Origin: Oscillospiraceae bacterium
GTDB taxonomy: Bacteria > Bacillota_A > Clostridia > Oscillospirales > Oscillospiraceae
Reading direction: 5' to 3'
Assembly (NCBI GenBank): GCA_017540945.1
Contig: JAFYAB010000140.1
Coordinates: 1 to 11,649 of the forward strand
DNA: 11,649 nucleotides
Below are positions 6,360 through 11,649 of this stretch, one piece after another (position 1 is the stretch's first letter; each line of letters opens with the position of its first letter). The position numbers and the translations under genes were made by a program. The notes beneath the pieces were generated by a model. It was not told where the DNA came from and made no database searches. It saw nothing but the letters and a program-made list of their open reading frames with translations.

Positions 6360-8207
6360 TCAGTCCTCCACATCCAGGGCCTCGAGGCCCTTTTTCGCGG
6401 TGGGTTTGTTGTCTCCGTGTTTGACGAAGAGCATCGTCACAAAGGCCAGGCCGGCAAAGACCGTCGCGTAGGGGAAGAAGGTCATCATGCCAAACTGATC
6501 CATGAAGAAGCCGGAGATCCAGGGGGTTATGGTCTGAGCCGCCATGGAGGCGGTGTAATAGATGCCGGTATATTTGCCCACATTGCTCCCCTTGCTCATT
6601 TCCACGACCATGGGGAAGGAATTGACGTTGATGGTGGCCCAGCCCACGCCCGCCAGGATGAACATGGCGTTCATCAGCATGGTGGGGCTGCTCTCCCGCA
6701 GGAAGGAGGCCACAAAGAAAGCCGTTGTCAGCATCACGACGCCCGCCAGGATCATCTTTTTCCGGCCCAGCTTGGAGGACAGCAGGCCCACGGGGAGGTA
6801 GGCGAGGATGGCCGCAGCCTGGGCGATGATCAGCGTCAGATTGTAGTCCTTGTGCAGAACATTGCTGGCATAGACGGAATATTTGGAGGTGATGGCGTTA
6901 TAGCCCATGAACCAGAGGACAATGGAGGCCAGCAGGAAAATCAGGGATTTCCGCTCGGCGCCGGTCAGCCTGCGGGAGCCGGAGACGTCCTCCTCCTTGT
7001 CCTCGATGCCAAAGCGCAGGGTGTCGGCCTGCATATCCGCGGCAAACCTGGGCTCATTCACCATGCGCGTGAAGATGAACAGGGCCAGCAGCATGATCCC
7101 GGCGATGATGCCGAAATACAGGGTGTAGCTCATCAGGGAGTTTTTGACCTGGCTGGTGGCAAAGACTATGCCCAGGCCCAGCACCAGGATGCCGCCGGCG
7201 CTGCCCATGAGATTGATGACGGCGTTGGCCTTGGAGCGCAGGGGCTTGATGGTCACGTCGGGCATCAGGGCCACGGCGGGGCTGCGGAAGGTGGACATGG
7301 CCACCAGAACGATCAGCAGCAGGATCATGAATACAATCAGCGGCGTGGGGTTGGCCTTGGTGACGCTCCAGGCGCAGGCCTGCCGGGCGGGCACCACATA
7401 GTCGGTGTAGTGGGGATTCACAAAGGCCTTGCCGGGGGCGTGCAGCAGGATGGTATTGGCTTCGGACTCCGCGTCTTCGGCCAGGAAGCGGTCCTGCATG
7501 GAATAGGCTTCGCCGGGGGCGTTCTCCGTTACGGTCCAGCATCTGAGGGCCTTTCCGGAGAAAACCAGCTGGTTCCACTGCTGCGTGATCTTGGGCTCCC
7601 GGAGCGTCTCTCCGATGGTCCCGGTGGCGCCGGGCAGGAAGTAGTCGGCGGGGAGCTTGGAAAAATCAGCCTTGGTCTTGACTTCTTCGTATTTGACGGT
7701 CTGGCCGGAGGGGGTGGTCAGCTCCGCTTCGCTGTCAAGCCACAGCTGGGATGGGATTTTCAGGAATTCGTCCTTCGTAAACAGCTCGCCAAGCCGATAG
7801 CTCTCGTTGTCAGGGGTCTTCAGCTCCGCGTCCTTCTGGGTCTCATAGATCACGGAGAGGGAGGCGGGATCATCGATTTTCGAGACCTCGGAGATGTTCT
7901 TCAGCTGGGCCATATCCGCAAAGGACAGGATCACAAAAAAGATCGCCGCGATGATGGTGCCAACGAGGATGAAGGGCGTCCGTTTGCCGCGTTTGGAATT
8001 GCAGCGGTCGGAGATTGCCCCGAACAGCGGCAGCATAAACAGAGCCAGCACGTTGTCCAGCGTCATGACGCCGCCGGAGAGGGTCTGCGACATACCGAAT
8101 TTATTGGTCAGGATCAGGGGAATGGTATTGTCGTAGGCCTGCCAAAAGGCGCAAATCAGAAAAAACGCAAATCCCACAAATACTGTTCGTTTGTAATTCA
8201 GCTTCAT
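6360..8207 (-). CDS. MFS transporter (SLC45/GPH-like) with large extracytoplasmic insert
   Basis: A 615-residue transporter. Start at ATG 8207 (MKLNYKRTVFVGFAFF) is chosen because GGAGG precedes it by 5 nt; an in-frame ATG at 8252 has no such site and overlaps the promoter region. After TM1 (about 8-24) and TM2 (46-64), the loop SDRCNSKRGKRTPF (66-79) is the MFS loop 2-3 signature in the form seen in SLC45/sugar-cation symporter relatives. TM3 spans about 79-97. Residues 98-286 form a hydrophilic insert, predicted outside the membrane. TM4 resumes at about 288-304 (LIVFMILLLIVLVAM). The rest has ordinary MFS helices and SKLGRKK (478-484) as the second-half loop 8-9 motif. The usual MFS length is 400-450, so the insert explains the extra size. 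It heads a two-gene unit with the phosphodiesterase. The substrate is unknown; a sugar or polyol is a guess from the SLC45-like signature. Confidence 0.9.
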   Translation of the reverse strand: MKLNYKRTVFVGFAFFLICAFWQAYDNTIPLILTNKFGMSQTLSGGVMTLDNVLALFMLPLFGAISDRCNSKRGKRTPFILVGTIIAAIFFVILSFADMAQLKNISEVSKIDDPASLSVIYETQKDAELKTPDNESYRLGELFTKDEFLKIPSQLWLDSEAELTTPSGQTVKYEEVKTKADFSKLPADYFLPGATGTIGETLREPKITQQWNQLVFSGKALRCWTVTENAPGEAYSMQDRFLAEDAESEANTILLHAPGKAFVNPHYTDYVVPARQACAWSVTKANPTPLIVFMILLLIVLVAMSTFRSPAVALMPDVTIKPLRSKANAVINLMGSAGGILVLGLGIVFATSQVKNSLMSYTLYFGIIAGIMLLALFIFTRMVNEPRFAADMQADTLRFGIEDKEEDVSGSRRLTGAERKSLIFLLASIVLWFMGYNAITSKYSVYASNVLHKDYNLTLIIAQAAAILAYLPVGLLSSKLGRKKMILAGVVMLTTAFFVASFLRESSPTMLMNAMFILAGVGWATINVNSFPMVVEMSKGSNVGKYTGIYYTASMAAQTITPWISGFFMDQFGMMTFFPYATVFAGLAFVTMLFVKHGDNKPTAKKGLEALDVED

Positions 8208-8240
8208 AGGGTCCTCCCCTTCCCATATTTCTCTGATTTT

Positions 8241-8249
8241 ACTATAACA
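8241..8249 (-). promoter_or_regulatory. Extended -10 of the MFS-GDPD operon
   Basis: On the minus strand, TGT followed by TATAGT (8241-8246), an extended -10. No good -35 lies at 17 bp; TTGGTG is 20 bp upstream. It is 34 bp before the MFS start codon and points away from the mutY promoter. Moderate support only. Confidence 0.45.
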
Positions 8250-8285
8250 CACAATTCCAGAAAATGCACCAACTTTTTTTAGAAT

Positions 8286-8314
8286 TTGACTTTTTTCATT
8301 TCATGTAATAGAAT
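8286..8314 (+). promoter_or_regulatory. mutY promoter
   Basis: TTGACT (8286-8291), a 17-bp spacer and TAGAAT (8309-8314), each one mismatch from consensus. The predicted start is near 8321, giving a leader of about 60 nt containing one hairpin. It is divergent from the MFS promoter 40 bp away. Confidence 0.75.
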
Positions 8315-8328
8315 ATGAGGCAACAGGC

Positions 8329-8355
8329 AGCGGACAACAGACACGCTTGTCCGCT
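8329..8355 (+). promoter_or_regulatory. Hairpin in the mutY leader
   Basis: A perfect 9-bp stem (AGCGGACAA / TTGTCCGCT, 8329-8337 with 8347-8355) and a 9-nt loop, close to the predicted 5' end and 9 nt before the AAAGGAGG site. With no T-tract it is not a terminator. It could stabilise the mRNA or be a protein-binding site. Confidence 0.4.
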
Positions 8356-8379
8356 TTCGATCGCAAAGGAGGCGGGACG

Positions 8380-9417
8380 ATGGAAAACCCGGAGCGTTTG
8401 GAATTGCTGGCCTCCGTCCTGCCCGGCTGGTTCGCGGCAAACGCCAGGGAGCTGCCCTGGCGGCGGGATCGGGATCCCTGGCACGTTTGGCTCTCGGAGA
8501 TCATGCTCCAACAGACCCGGGTGGAGGCCGTGAAGGGCTATTACACCCGCTTCCTGGCGGCGGTGCCCGATATTCCCGCCCTGGCCGCCGCGGACCCGGA
8601 GCTCCTGCACAAGCTCTGGGAGGGTCTTGGCTATTACAGCCGGGTGCGGAATCTGCAAAAAGCTGCTCAGACGATCATGGACCGGCACAGCGGCGTTTTT
8701 CCCAGGGAGCTGTCGGCCATACGCGCTCTCCCCGGGATCGGCGACTACACCGCCGGGGCCATCGGCTCCATCTGCTTTGATCTTCCCAGCCCTGCGGTGG
8801 ACGGCAACGTGCTGCGGGTCCTGTCCAGGCTGAATGCTGACAGCCGCTGTGTGGACGAGCCCGCCGTCAAGCGGGAGCTGCGGGAGCGGCTGGCCGCCGT
8901 CTATCCCCCGGAGGGTGCCGGCGTCCTGACCCAGGCCCTGATGGAGCTGGGCGCCACCGTCTGCGTCCCCAACGGCGAACCGAAATGCGAACGCTGTCCT
9001 GCCGCGGCCTTCTGTTTGGCCCACAGGAACGGAAATTGGCAGGATTACCCCGTACGCGGGCAAAAACGTCCGCGCCGGACGGAAGCGCTGACGGTTTTCG
9101 TCTTTGACTGCGACGGCTGCTATGCTCTGCGGAAGCGGAAGGCCTCCGGCCTGCTGGCGGGTCTTTGGGAGTTTCCCAATGTCCCCGGACATCTGGATGC
9201 CCAGGAGGCCCTGGACCTGGCGGCGAGCTGGGGCCTGCATCCGCGGGGCCTGGACAAGCAGGCGGAACGGACCCACCTTTTCACCCACGTCCAATGGAAC
9301 CTGCGCTGCTTCTATATCCCCTGCGCCGCCCGGGCCGAGGGCTTCACCTGGGCCGCCCGGGAGGAGCTGGACGGGATCTATGCCCTGCCCACGGCCTTCC
9401 GCATGTTCCGCCCGTAG
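8380..9417 (+). CDS. mutY: A/G-specific adenine DNA glycosylase MutY
   Basis: A 345-residue base-excision repair enzyme that removes A mispaired with 8-oxoG. The start is ATG 8380, with AAAGGAGG 7 nt upstream; an upstream in-frame TTG at 8347 lies in a hairpin and is rejected. Key residues are SEIMLQQT with Glu40 (the catalytic Glu, E. coli 37), the helix-hairpin-helix LPGIGDYTAG (117-126) and AVDGN with Asp141 (E. coli 138). The [4Fe-4S] cysteines are 195, 203, 206 and 212. The first gap is seven residues rather than the six of E. coli, a variant I recall in Clostridia. A C-terminal NUDIX-like 8-oxoG recognition domain follows (about 230-345), with LLAGLWEFPN and the FTHVQW motif. The gene ends in tandem TAG TAG. 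It has its own promoter and is followed by a DUF1292 gene 90 bp downstream. Confidence 0.96.
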   Translation: MENPERLELLASVLPGWFAANARELPWRRDRDPWHVWLSEIMLQQTRVEAVKGYYTRFLAAVPDIPALAAADPELLHKLWEGLGYYSRVRNLQKAAQTIMDRHSGVFPRELSAIRALPGIGDYTAGAIGSICFDLPSPAVDGNVLRVLSRLNADSRCVDEPAVKRELRERLAAVYPPEGAGVLTQALMELGATVCVPNGEPKCERCPAAAFCLAHRNGNWQDYPVRGQKRPRRTEALTVFVFDCDGCYALRKRKASGLLAGLWEFPNVPGHLDAQEALDLAASWGLHPRGLDKQAERTHLFTHVQWNLRCFYIPCAARAEGFTWAAREELDGIYALPTAFRMFRP

Positions 9418-9462
9418 TAGCCGCTGACCCAGCGGTCATCCCGTAAACAAACGAAATCATTA

Positions 9463-9484
9463 TGGCCGCTGAATTCAGCGGCCA
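9463..9484. repeat. Perfect 22-bp palindrome between mutY and the DUF1292 gene
   Basis: Half-site TGGCCGCTGAA followed by its exact complement, centred on GAATTC. It sits 23 bp before the DUF1292 start codon, with the ribosome-binding site directly after it. A smaller hairpin CCGCT / AGCGG (9421-9435) just after the mutY stop shares the CCGCTGA core. No T-tract follows either one, so they are processing, stability or binding elements rather than classic terminators. Confidence 0.55.
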
Positions 9485-9507
9485 CCACGAATCAGGAGGA
9501 AAACAAA

Positions 9508-9765
9508 ATGACAGGAAAATACAGCGACGACCAGATCATCACCCTCGAATTCGACGACGGCGTGAGCTTTGACTGCGGCATCATGGGCATCTTCGACGTG
9601 GAGGGCAAGGACTACATCGCCCTGGAGGCCCTGGACGGCACCGAGGACGTGTATCTCTACGGCTACAAGCCCACCGAGGACGACTTCGAGCTGCTGGACA
9701 TCGACGAGGAGACCTTTGAGAAGGTGGCCGCCGAGTTTGAGAGCCTCATGGACGAGCCTCTGTAA
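9508..9765 (+). CDS. DUF1292 small acidic protein
   Basis: An 85-residue protein of the DUF1292 family, widespread in Firmicutes and without known function. It has the family layout: ITLEFDDGVSFDC near the start, IFDVEGKDYIALEAL in the middle (a short beta-rich core), then VYLYGYKP and an acidic helix ELLDIDEETFEKVAAEFESL at the end, the pattern by which I recognise the family. It is very acidic. The ATG follows AGGAGG at an 8-nt spacing. It could be read from the mutY promoter; I see no separate promoter in the 90 bp between them. A long bidirectional terminator follows it. In other Firmicutes such genes often sit near yrrK/mltG, which is not the case here. Confidence 0.88.
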   Translation: MTGKYSDDQIITLEFDDGVSFDCGIMGIFDVEGKDYIALEALDGTEDVYLYGYKPTEDDFELLDIDEETFEKVAAEFESLMDEPL

Positions 9766-9770
9766 GCAGG

Positions 9771-9827
9771 AATAAAAGATCGGTACATTTCAAATTGGGA
9801 TTTGGAATGTACCGATCTTTTATTTTG
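9771..9827. terminator. Long bidirectional intrinsic terminator
   Basis: A 25-bp stem (9771-9795 with 9800-9824, one G-T pair) and a TGGG tetraloop. ATTTT-type tracts lie at both ends, so it serves the convergent DUF1292 (+) and C_GCAxxG_C_C (-) genes. The stop codon of the latter (9820-9822) is inside the stem. Confidence 0.92.
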
Positions 9828-10275
9828 TTTCCGTTTCTTCCAGAAGCCGGTCCAGGCAAGCGGCGGCCTCCCCCACCAGCCGCAGGCAGGGACGGGCGGC
9901 GTAAAATTCCGGGGTGCGGGGCTCCGGCTCGCCGCCGGGTGTCGTCTTCACGTCCTTCAGCAGCTCCCGGCAGATATATGTGCCGTTCTTTTCTCGGAAT
10001 GCCTCCGCCAGCTCCCGGACCCGGGCGTAGTGGGCGGATTTCTGAGCCGGGTCCATCATGTCGGAATAACCCCGGAGATACCCCAGCGCCAGCTCCGCCC
10101 CGGAGAGGGCTCCGCAGAGCTCCCGCAGACGTCCCAGGCCGCCCCCGAAGGAGGAGGACAGCCGGGCGGCGGTCTCCAGGTCCAGGCCGGTCTCGTCGCA
10201 GAAGGCGCAGAAGACCGCCTGGGAACAATTATATCCTTGGTAGAACAGTTCTTGAGCGCGTTTGGCGTGGTCCAT
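9820..10275 (-). CDS. C_GCAxxG_C_C family redox protein
   Basis: A 151-residue protein starting MDHAKRAQELFYQGYNCSQAVFCAF. It matches the C_GCAxxG_C_C family, small cysteine-rich proteins thought to be redox-active and found mainly in anaerobes, often beside oxidoreductases; no reaction is proven. Cysteines are at 17, 23, 26, 54, 102, 130 and 140. The core SSFGGGLGRLRELCGALSGAELALGYLRGY (41-70, with Cys54) is the family signature; here the GCA triplet reads LCGALSGA. The start at 10275 has AAAGGA 8 nt upstream. The frame stays open to 10449, but the extension is proline- and arginine-rich and lacks a site, so it is rejected. The stop lies inside the downstream terminator. It shares a strand with the GGGtGRT gene, but a terminator separates them. 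Confidence 0.88.
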   Translation of the reverse strand: MDHAKRAQELFYQGYNCSQAVFCAFCDETGLDLETAARLSSSFGGGLGRLRELCGALSGAELALGYLRGYSDMMDPAQKSAHYARVRELAEAFREKNGTYICRELLKDVKTTPGGEPEPRTPEFYAARPCLRLVGEAAACLDRLLEETETK

Positions 10276-10372
10276 TTGAATCATCCTTTCGGGCGGGGGG
10301 CGGGCCGATGTAGGCATACTTCGTGACTCTTCGAGTTCGGCCCCTTCGGGCGCGGAGCTCCTTTTCAGACTG
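10276..10372. other. Structured GC-rich leader of the C_GCAxxG_C_C gene
   Basis: This spacer holds an inverted repeat GGGCCGA (10302-10308) / TCGGCCC (10337-10343) enclosing a small hairpin ACTC-TTC-GAGT (about 10326-10336), and a second hairpin GCCC-CTTC-GGGC (about 10340-10351). No clear promoter is visible. It may be a regulatory leader or a degraded repeat; nothing decides between them. Confidence 0.35.
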
Positions 10373-10403
10373 AAAGAGGCCTCCGGTGGCCGGAGGCCTC
10401 TTT
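10373..10403 (-). terminator. Terminator after the GGGtGRT gene
   Basis: A perfect 14-bp stem (AAAGAGGCCTCCGG / CCGGAGGCCTCTTT) with a 3-nt loop, 11 bp after the stop codon at 10415. The following T-run on the minus strand is short (CTTTCAG), but the stem is very stable. Confidence 0.8.
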
Positions 10404-10414
10404 GGTTCCAAAGA

Positions 10415-11443
10415 TTATTTGCAGGTCGCCTGCTGGACGGCCACGGCAACGGCCACGGTCATGCCGACCATGGGGTTGTTGCCCGCGCCCAGGAAGCCCA
10501 TCATCTCCACGTGGGCGGGGACGGAGGAGGAGCCGGCGAACTGGGCGTCGGAGTGCATACGGCCCATGGTGTCGGTCATGCCGTAGGAGGCGGGGCCGGC
10601 GGCCATGTTGTCGGGATGCAGGGTGCGGCCGGTGCCGCCGCCGGAGGCCACGGAGAAGTACTTCTTGCCGGCCTCCCAGCGTTCCTTCTTATAGGTGCCG
10701 GCCACGGGGTGCTGGAAGCGGGTGGGGTTGGTGGAGTTGCCGGTGATGGAGACATCGGCGTTCTCATGCCACATGATGGCCACGCCCTCGCGGACGTCGT
10801 CGGCGCCGTAGCAGTTGACCTTGGCCCGGGGACCGTCGGAGTAGGCGGTCTTTTTCACGATGGTCAGGGCATGATCCTCCTTGACGTCAGCGGCCAGGTA
10901 GTCGTACTTGGTCTGTACGTAGGTGAAGCCGTTGATGCGGCTGATGATCATGGCGGCGTCCTTACCCAGGCCGTTCAGGATGACGCGCAGGGGCTTGGTG
11001 CGGACCTTATTGGCGTTGAGGGCGATCTTGATGGCGCCCTCGGCGGCGGCGAAGGACTCGTGGCCCGCCAGGAAGGCGAAGCACTCGGTCTGCTCATCCA
11101 GCAGCATGGCGCCCAGGTTGCCGTGGCCGATGCCGACCTGGCGCTGATCCGCTACGGAACCGGGAATGCAGAAGGCCTGCAGGCCCACGCCGATCCATTT
11201 GGCGGCTTCCGCGGCGTTCTTTGCGTTCTCCTTCATGGCAATCGCGGCGCCCAGTTCATAAGCCCATCTCACATTCTCGAAGCAGATCGGCTGCGTGCTC
11301 TCCACGATGCTGTAGGCATCCACGCCCCTGGCGTTGGTAAATGCCTTTACTTCCTCAAAATTCTTAAATCCATACTTGTCCAGAACGGGCTGCAGCTGCG
11401 GCATACGTCCTTCGTAGTTTTCAAACAAAGCCCTTTGTCGCAC
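10415..11443 (-). CDS. GGGtGRT protein (Fe-S scaffold partner, function unknown)
   Basis: A member of the GGGtGRT family, named after the motif seen here as ASGGGTGRTLHPDNM (motif at 268-274, counted from the GTG). Other near-invariant blocks are ICFENV (53-58), GSVADQRQVGIGHGNLGAMLL (95-115), LAGHESFAAAEGAIKIA (125-141), RVILNGLGKDAAMIISRINGFTYVQT (153-178), YSDGPRAKV, YGADDVREGVAIM and ADVSITGNSTNPTRFQHPVAGTYKK. The family almost always follows an Fe-S scaffold gene, as it does here by 6 bp, but its activity is not known to me. The start is odd. Relatives, as I recall, begin MALFE. Here the frame reads GTG CGA CAA AGG GCT TTG, with AGG where the ATG should be. GTG 11443 overlaps the AGGAGG site; TTG 11428 is the other option. 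So the start is uncertain by 5 codons. A strong hairpin follows the stop. Confidence 0.93.
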   Translation of the reverse strand: MRQRALFENYEGRMPQLQPVLDKYGFKNFEEVKAFTNARGVDAYSIVESTQPICFENVRWAYELGAAIAMKENAKNAAEAAKWIGVGLQAFCIPGSVADQRQVGIGHGNLGAMLLDEQTECFAFLAGHESFAAAEGAIKIALNANKVRTKPLRVILNGLGKDAAMIISRINGFTYVQTKYDYLAADVKEDHALTIVKKTAYSDGPRAKVNCYGADDVREGVAIMWHENADVSITGNSTNPTRFQHPVAGTYKKERWEAGKKYFSVASGGGTGRTLHPDNMAAGPASYGMTDTMGRMHSDAQFAGSSSVPAHVEMMGFLGAGNNPMVGMTVAVAVAVQQATCK

Positions 11444-11449
11444 CTCCTC

Positions 11450-11649
11450 TTATTCTTTGCGCGGGTCGATCCACTTGACCGCGCCGTCCTCTGCTTTGAA
11501 ACGACCATAGGTACCGAGATTCTTCTCATAGGCCTCGTTGGGAGACATCCCGGCCTTGATGGCATCCATCATCTTGCCCAGACTCAGGAACTGATAGCCG
11601 CAGACCTGATCGTCCGCATCCAGGGCCATCTTCACCACATAGCCTTCGG
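11450..11649 (-). CDS. Iron-sulfur cluster assembly scaffold-like protein, C-terminal part (truncated by window edge)
   Basis: The last 66 residues of a protein whose 5' part lies beyond the window. It ends with MALDADDQVCGYQFLSLGKMMD, AIKAGMSPNEAYEKNLGTYGRF and KWIDPRKE. From memory this tail matches the protein annotated as iron-sulfur cluster assembly scaffold protein (NifU-like) that precedes GGGtGRT genes in Clostridia, whose tail ends in IDPRHE. The cluster-ligand cysteines of the U-type domain would be in the missing part, so the function cannot be checked here. Its TAA is 6 bp before the GTG of the GGGtGRT gene. The GGGtGRT ribosome-binding site directly follows the stop, so the two are cotranscribed and probably translationally coupled. 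Confidence 0.82.
   Translation of the reverse strand, partial: EGYVVKMALDADDQVCGYQFLSLGKMMDAIKAGMSPNEAYEKNLGTYGRFKAEDGAVKWIDPRKE

Noticed and set aside
8208..8252. N-terminal extension of the MFS protein (MCYSKIREIWEGEDP)
   Set aside because: The extension overlaps the -10 element and has no ribosome-binding site, whereas ATG 8207 has GGAGG at 5 nt and starts a normal TM1 context.
5469..8282. A 937-codon open frame on the + strand, opposite the phosphodiesterase and MFS genes
   Set aside because: Its translation is rich in Gly, His, Gln and Asp without any domain, there is no ribosome-binding site, and both minus-strand genes beneath it have clear family motifs. It is an effect of GC-rich codon bias.
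8296..9294. A 332-codon minus-strand frame opposite mutY
   Set aside because: No family resemblance, and it runs antisense through the MutY catalytic motifs.
10276..10449. N-terminal extension of the C_GCAxxG_C_C protein
   Set aside because: Pro/Arg/Ser-rich sequence that crosses the GGGtGRT terminator; AAAGGA before ATG 10275 and family length favour the short form.

Overview
The window looks like chromosomal DNA of a GC-rich, anaerobic gut-type Clostridia, most likely Oscillospirales/Oscillospiraceae. This rests on the gene families present (DUF1858 redox-disulfide protein, C_GCAxxG_C_C protein, GGGtGRT protein beside its Fe-S scaffold partner, DUF1292, a DUF6774-like mini-protein), strong Firmicutes-type Shine-Dalgarno sites, a CIRCE heat-shock operator, and a short palindromic intergenic repeat of a kind I associate with these genomes. 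The genus cannot be fixed by eye. There is no phage, IS element, CRISPR array, rRNA or tRNA that I can see.

Layout. 1-642 (-): N-terminal part of ClpB, with a near-consensus sigma-A promoter and a perfect CIRCE operator in its leader. 643-1310: a 670-bp spacer holding that control region, an orphan intrinsic terminator facing +, one small + strand gene (DUF6774-like) whose stop codon lies in a hairpin loop, and a 58-bp REP-like palindrome. 1311-5122 (-): MATE transporter -> trmK -> nif3-like (the last two overlap by 4 bp), followed by yebC, which has its own extended -10 promoter. 5123-5450: a self-contained DUF1858 mini-gene with its own promoter and strong terminator. 5514-8207 (-): an MFS transporter and a membrane-anchored glycerophosphodiester phosphodiesterase, 3 bp apart and surely cotranscribed. 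8208-8379: divergent promoter region. 8380-9765 (+): mutY and a DUF1292 gene. 9771-9827: a 25-bp-stem terminator between convergent genes. 9820-11649 (-): C_GCAxxG_C_C protein, then (upstream in transcription) the GGGtGRT protein and the C-terminus of its Fe-S scaffold partner.

How it fits together. Most genes are housekeeping: protein disaggregation (ClpB), translation support (YebC), tRNA m1A22 methylation (TrmK), oxidative DNA repair (MutY) and drug or metabolite efflux (MATE). Three loci carry redox or metal features of poorly known function: DUF1858, the C_GCAxxG_C_C protein, and the scaffold/GGGtGRT pair. The last is the best candidate for an incompletely described system.

The most unusual details are: a nested palindrome inserted in frame inside trmK, adding about 19 residues; a roughly 190-residue extracytoplasmic insert in the MFS transporter; and the absence of the expected ATG at the GGGtGRT start, where the codon is AGG and translation probably starts at a GTG inside the ribosome-binding site.
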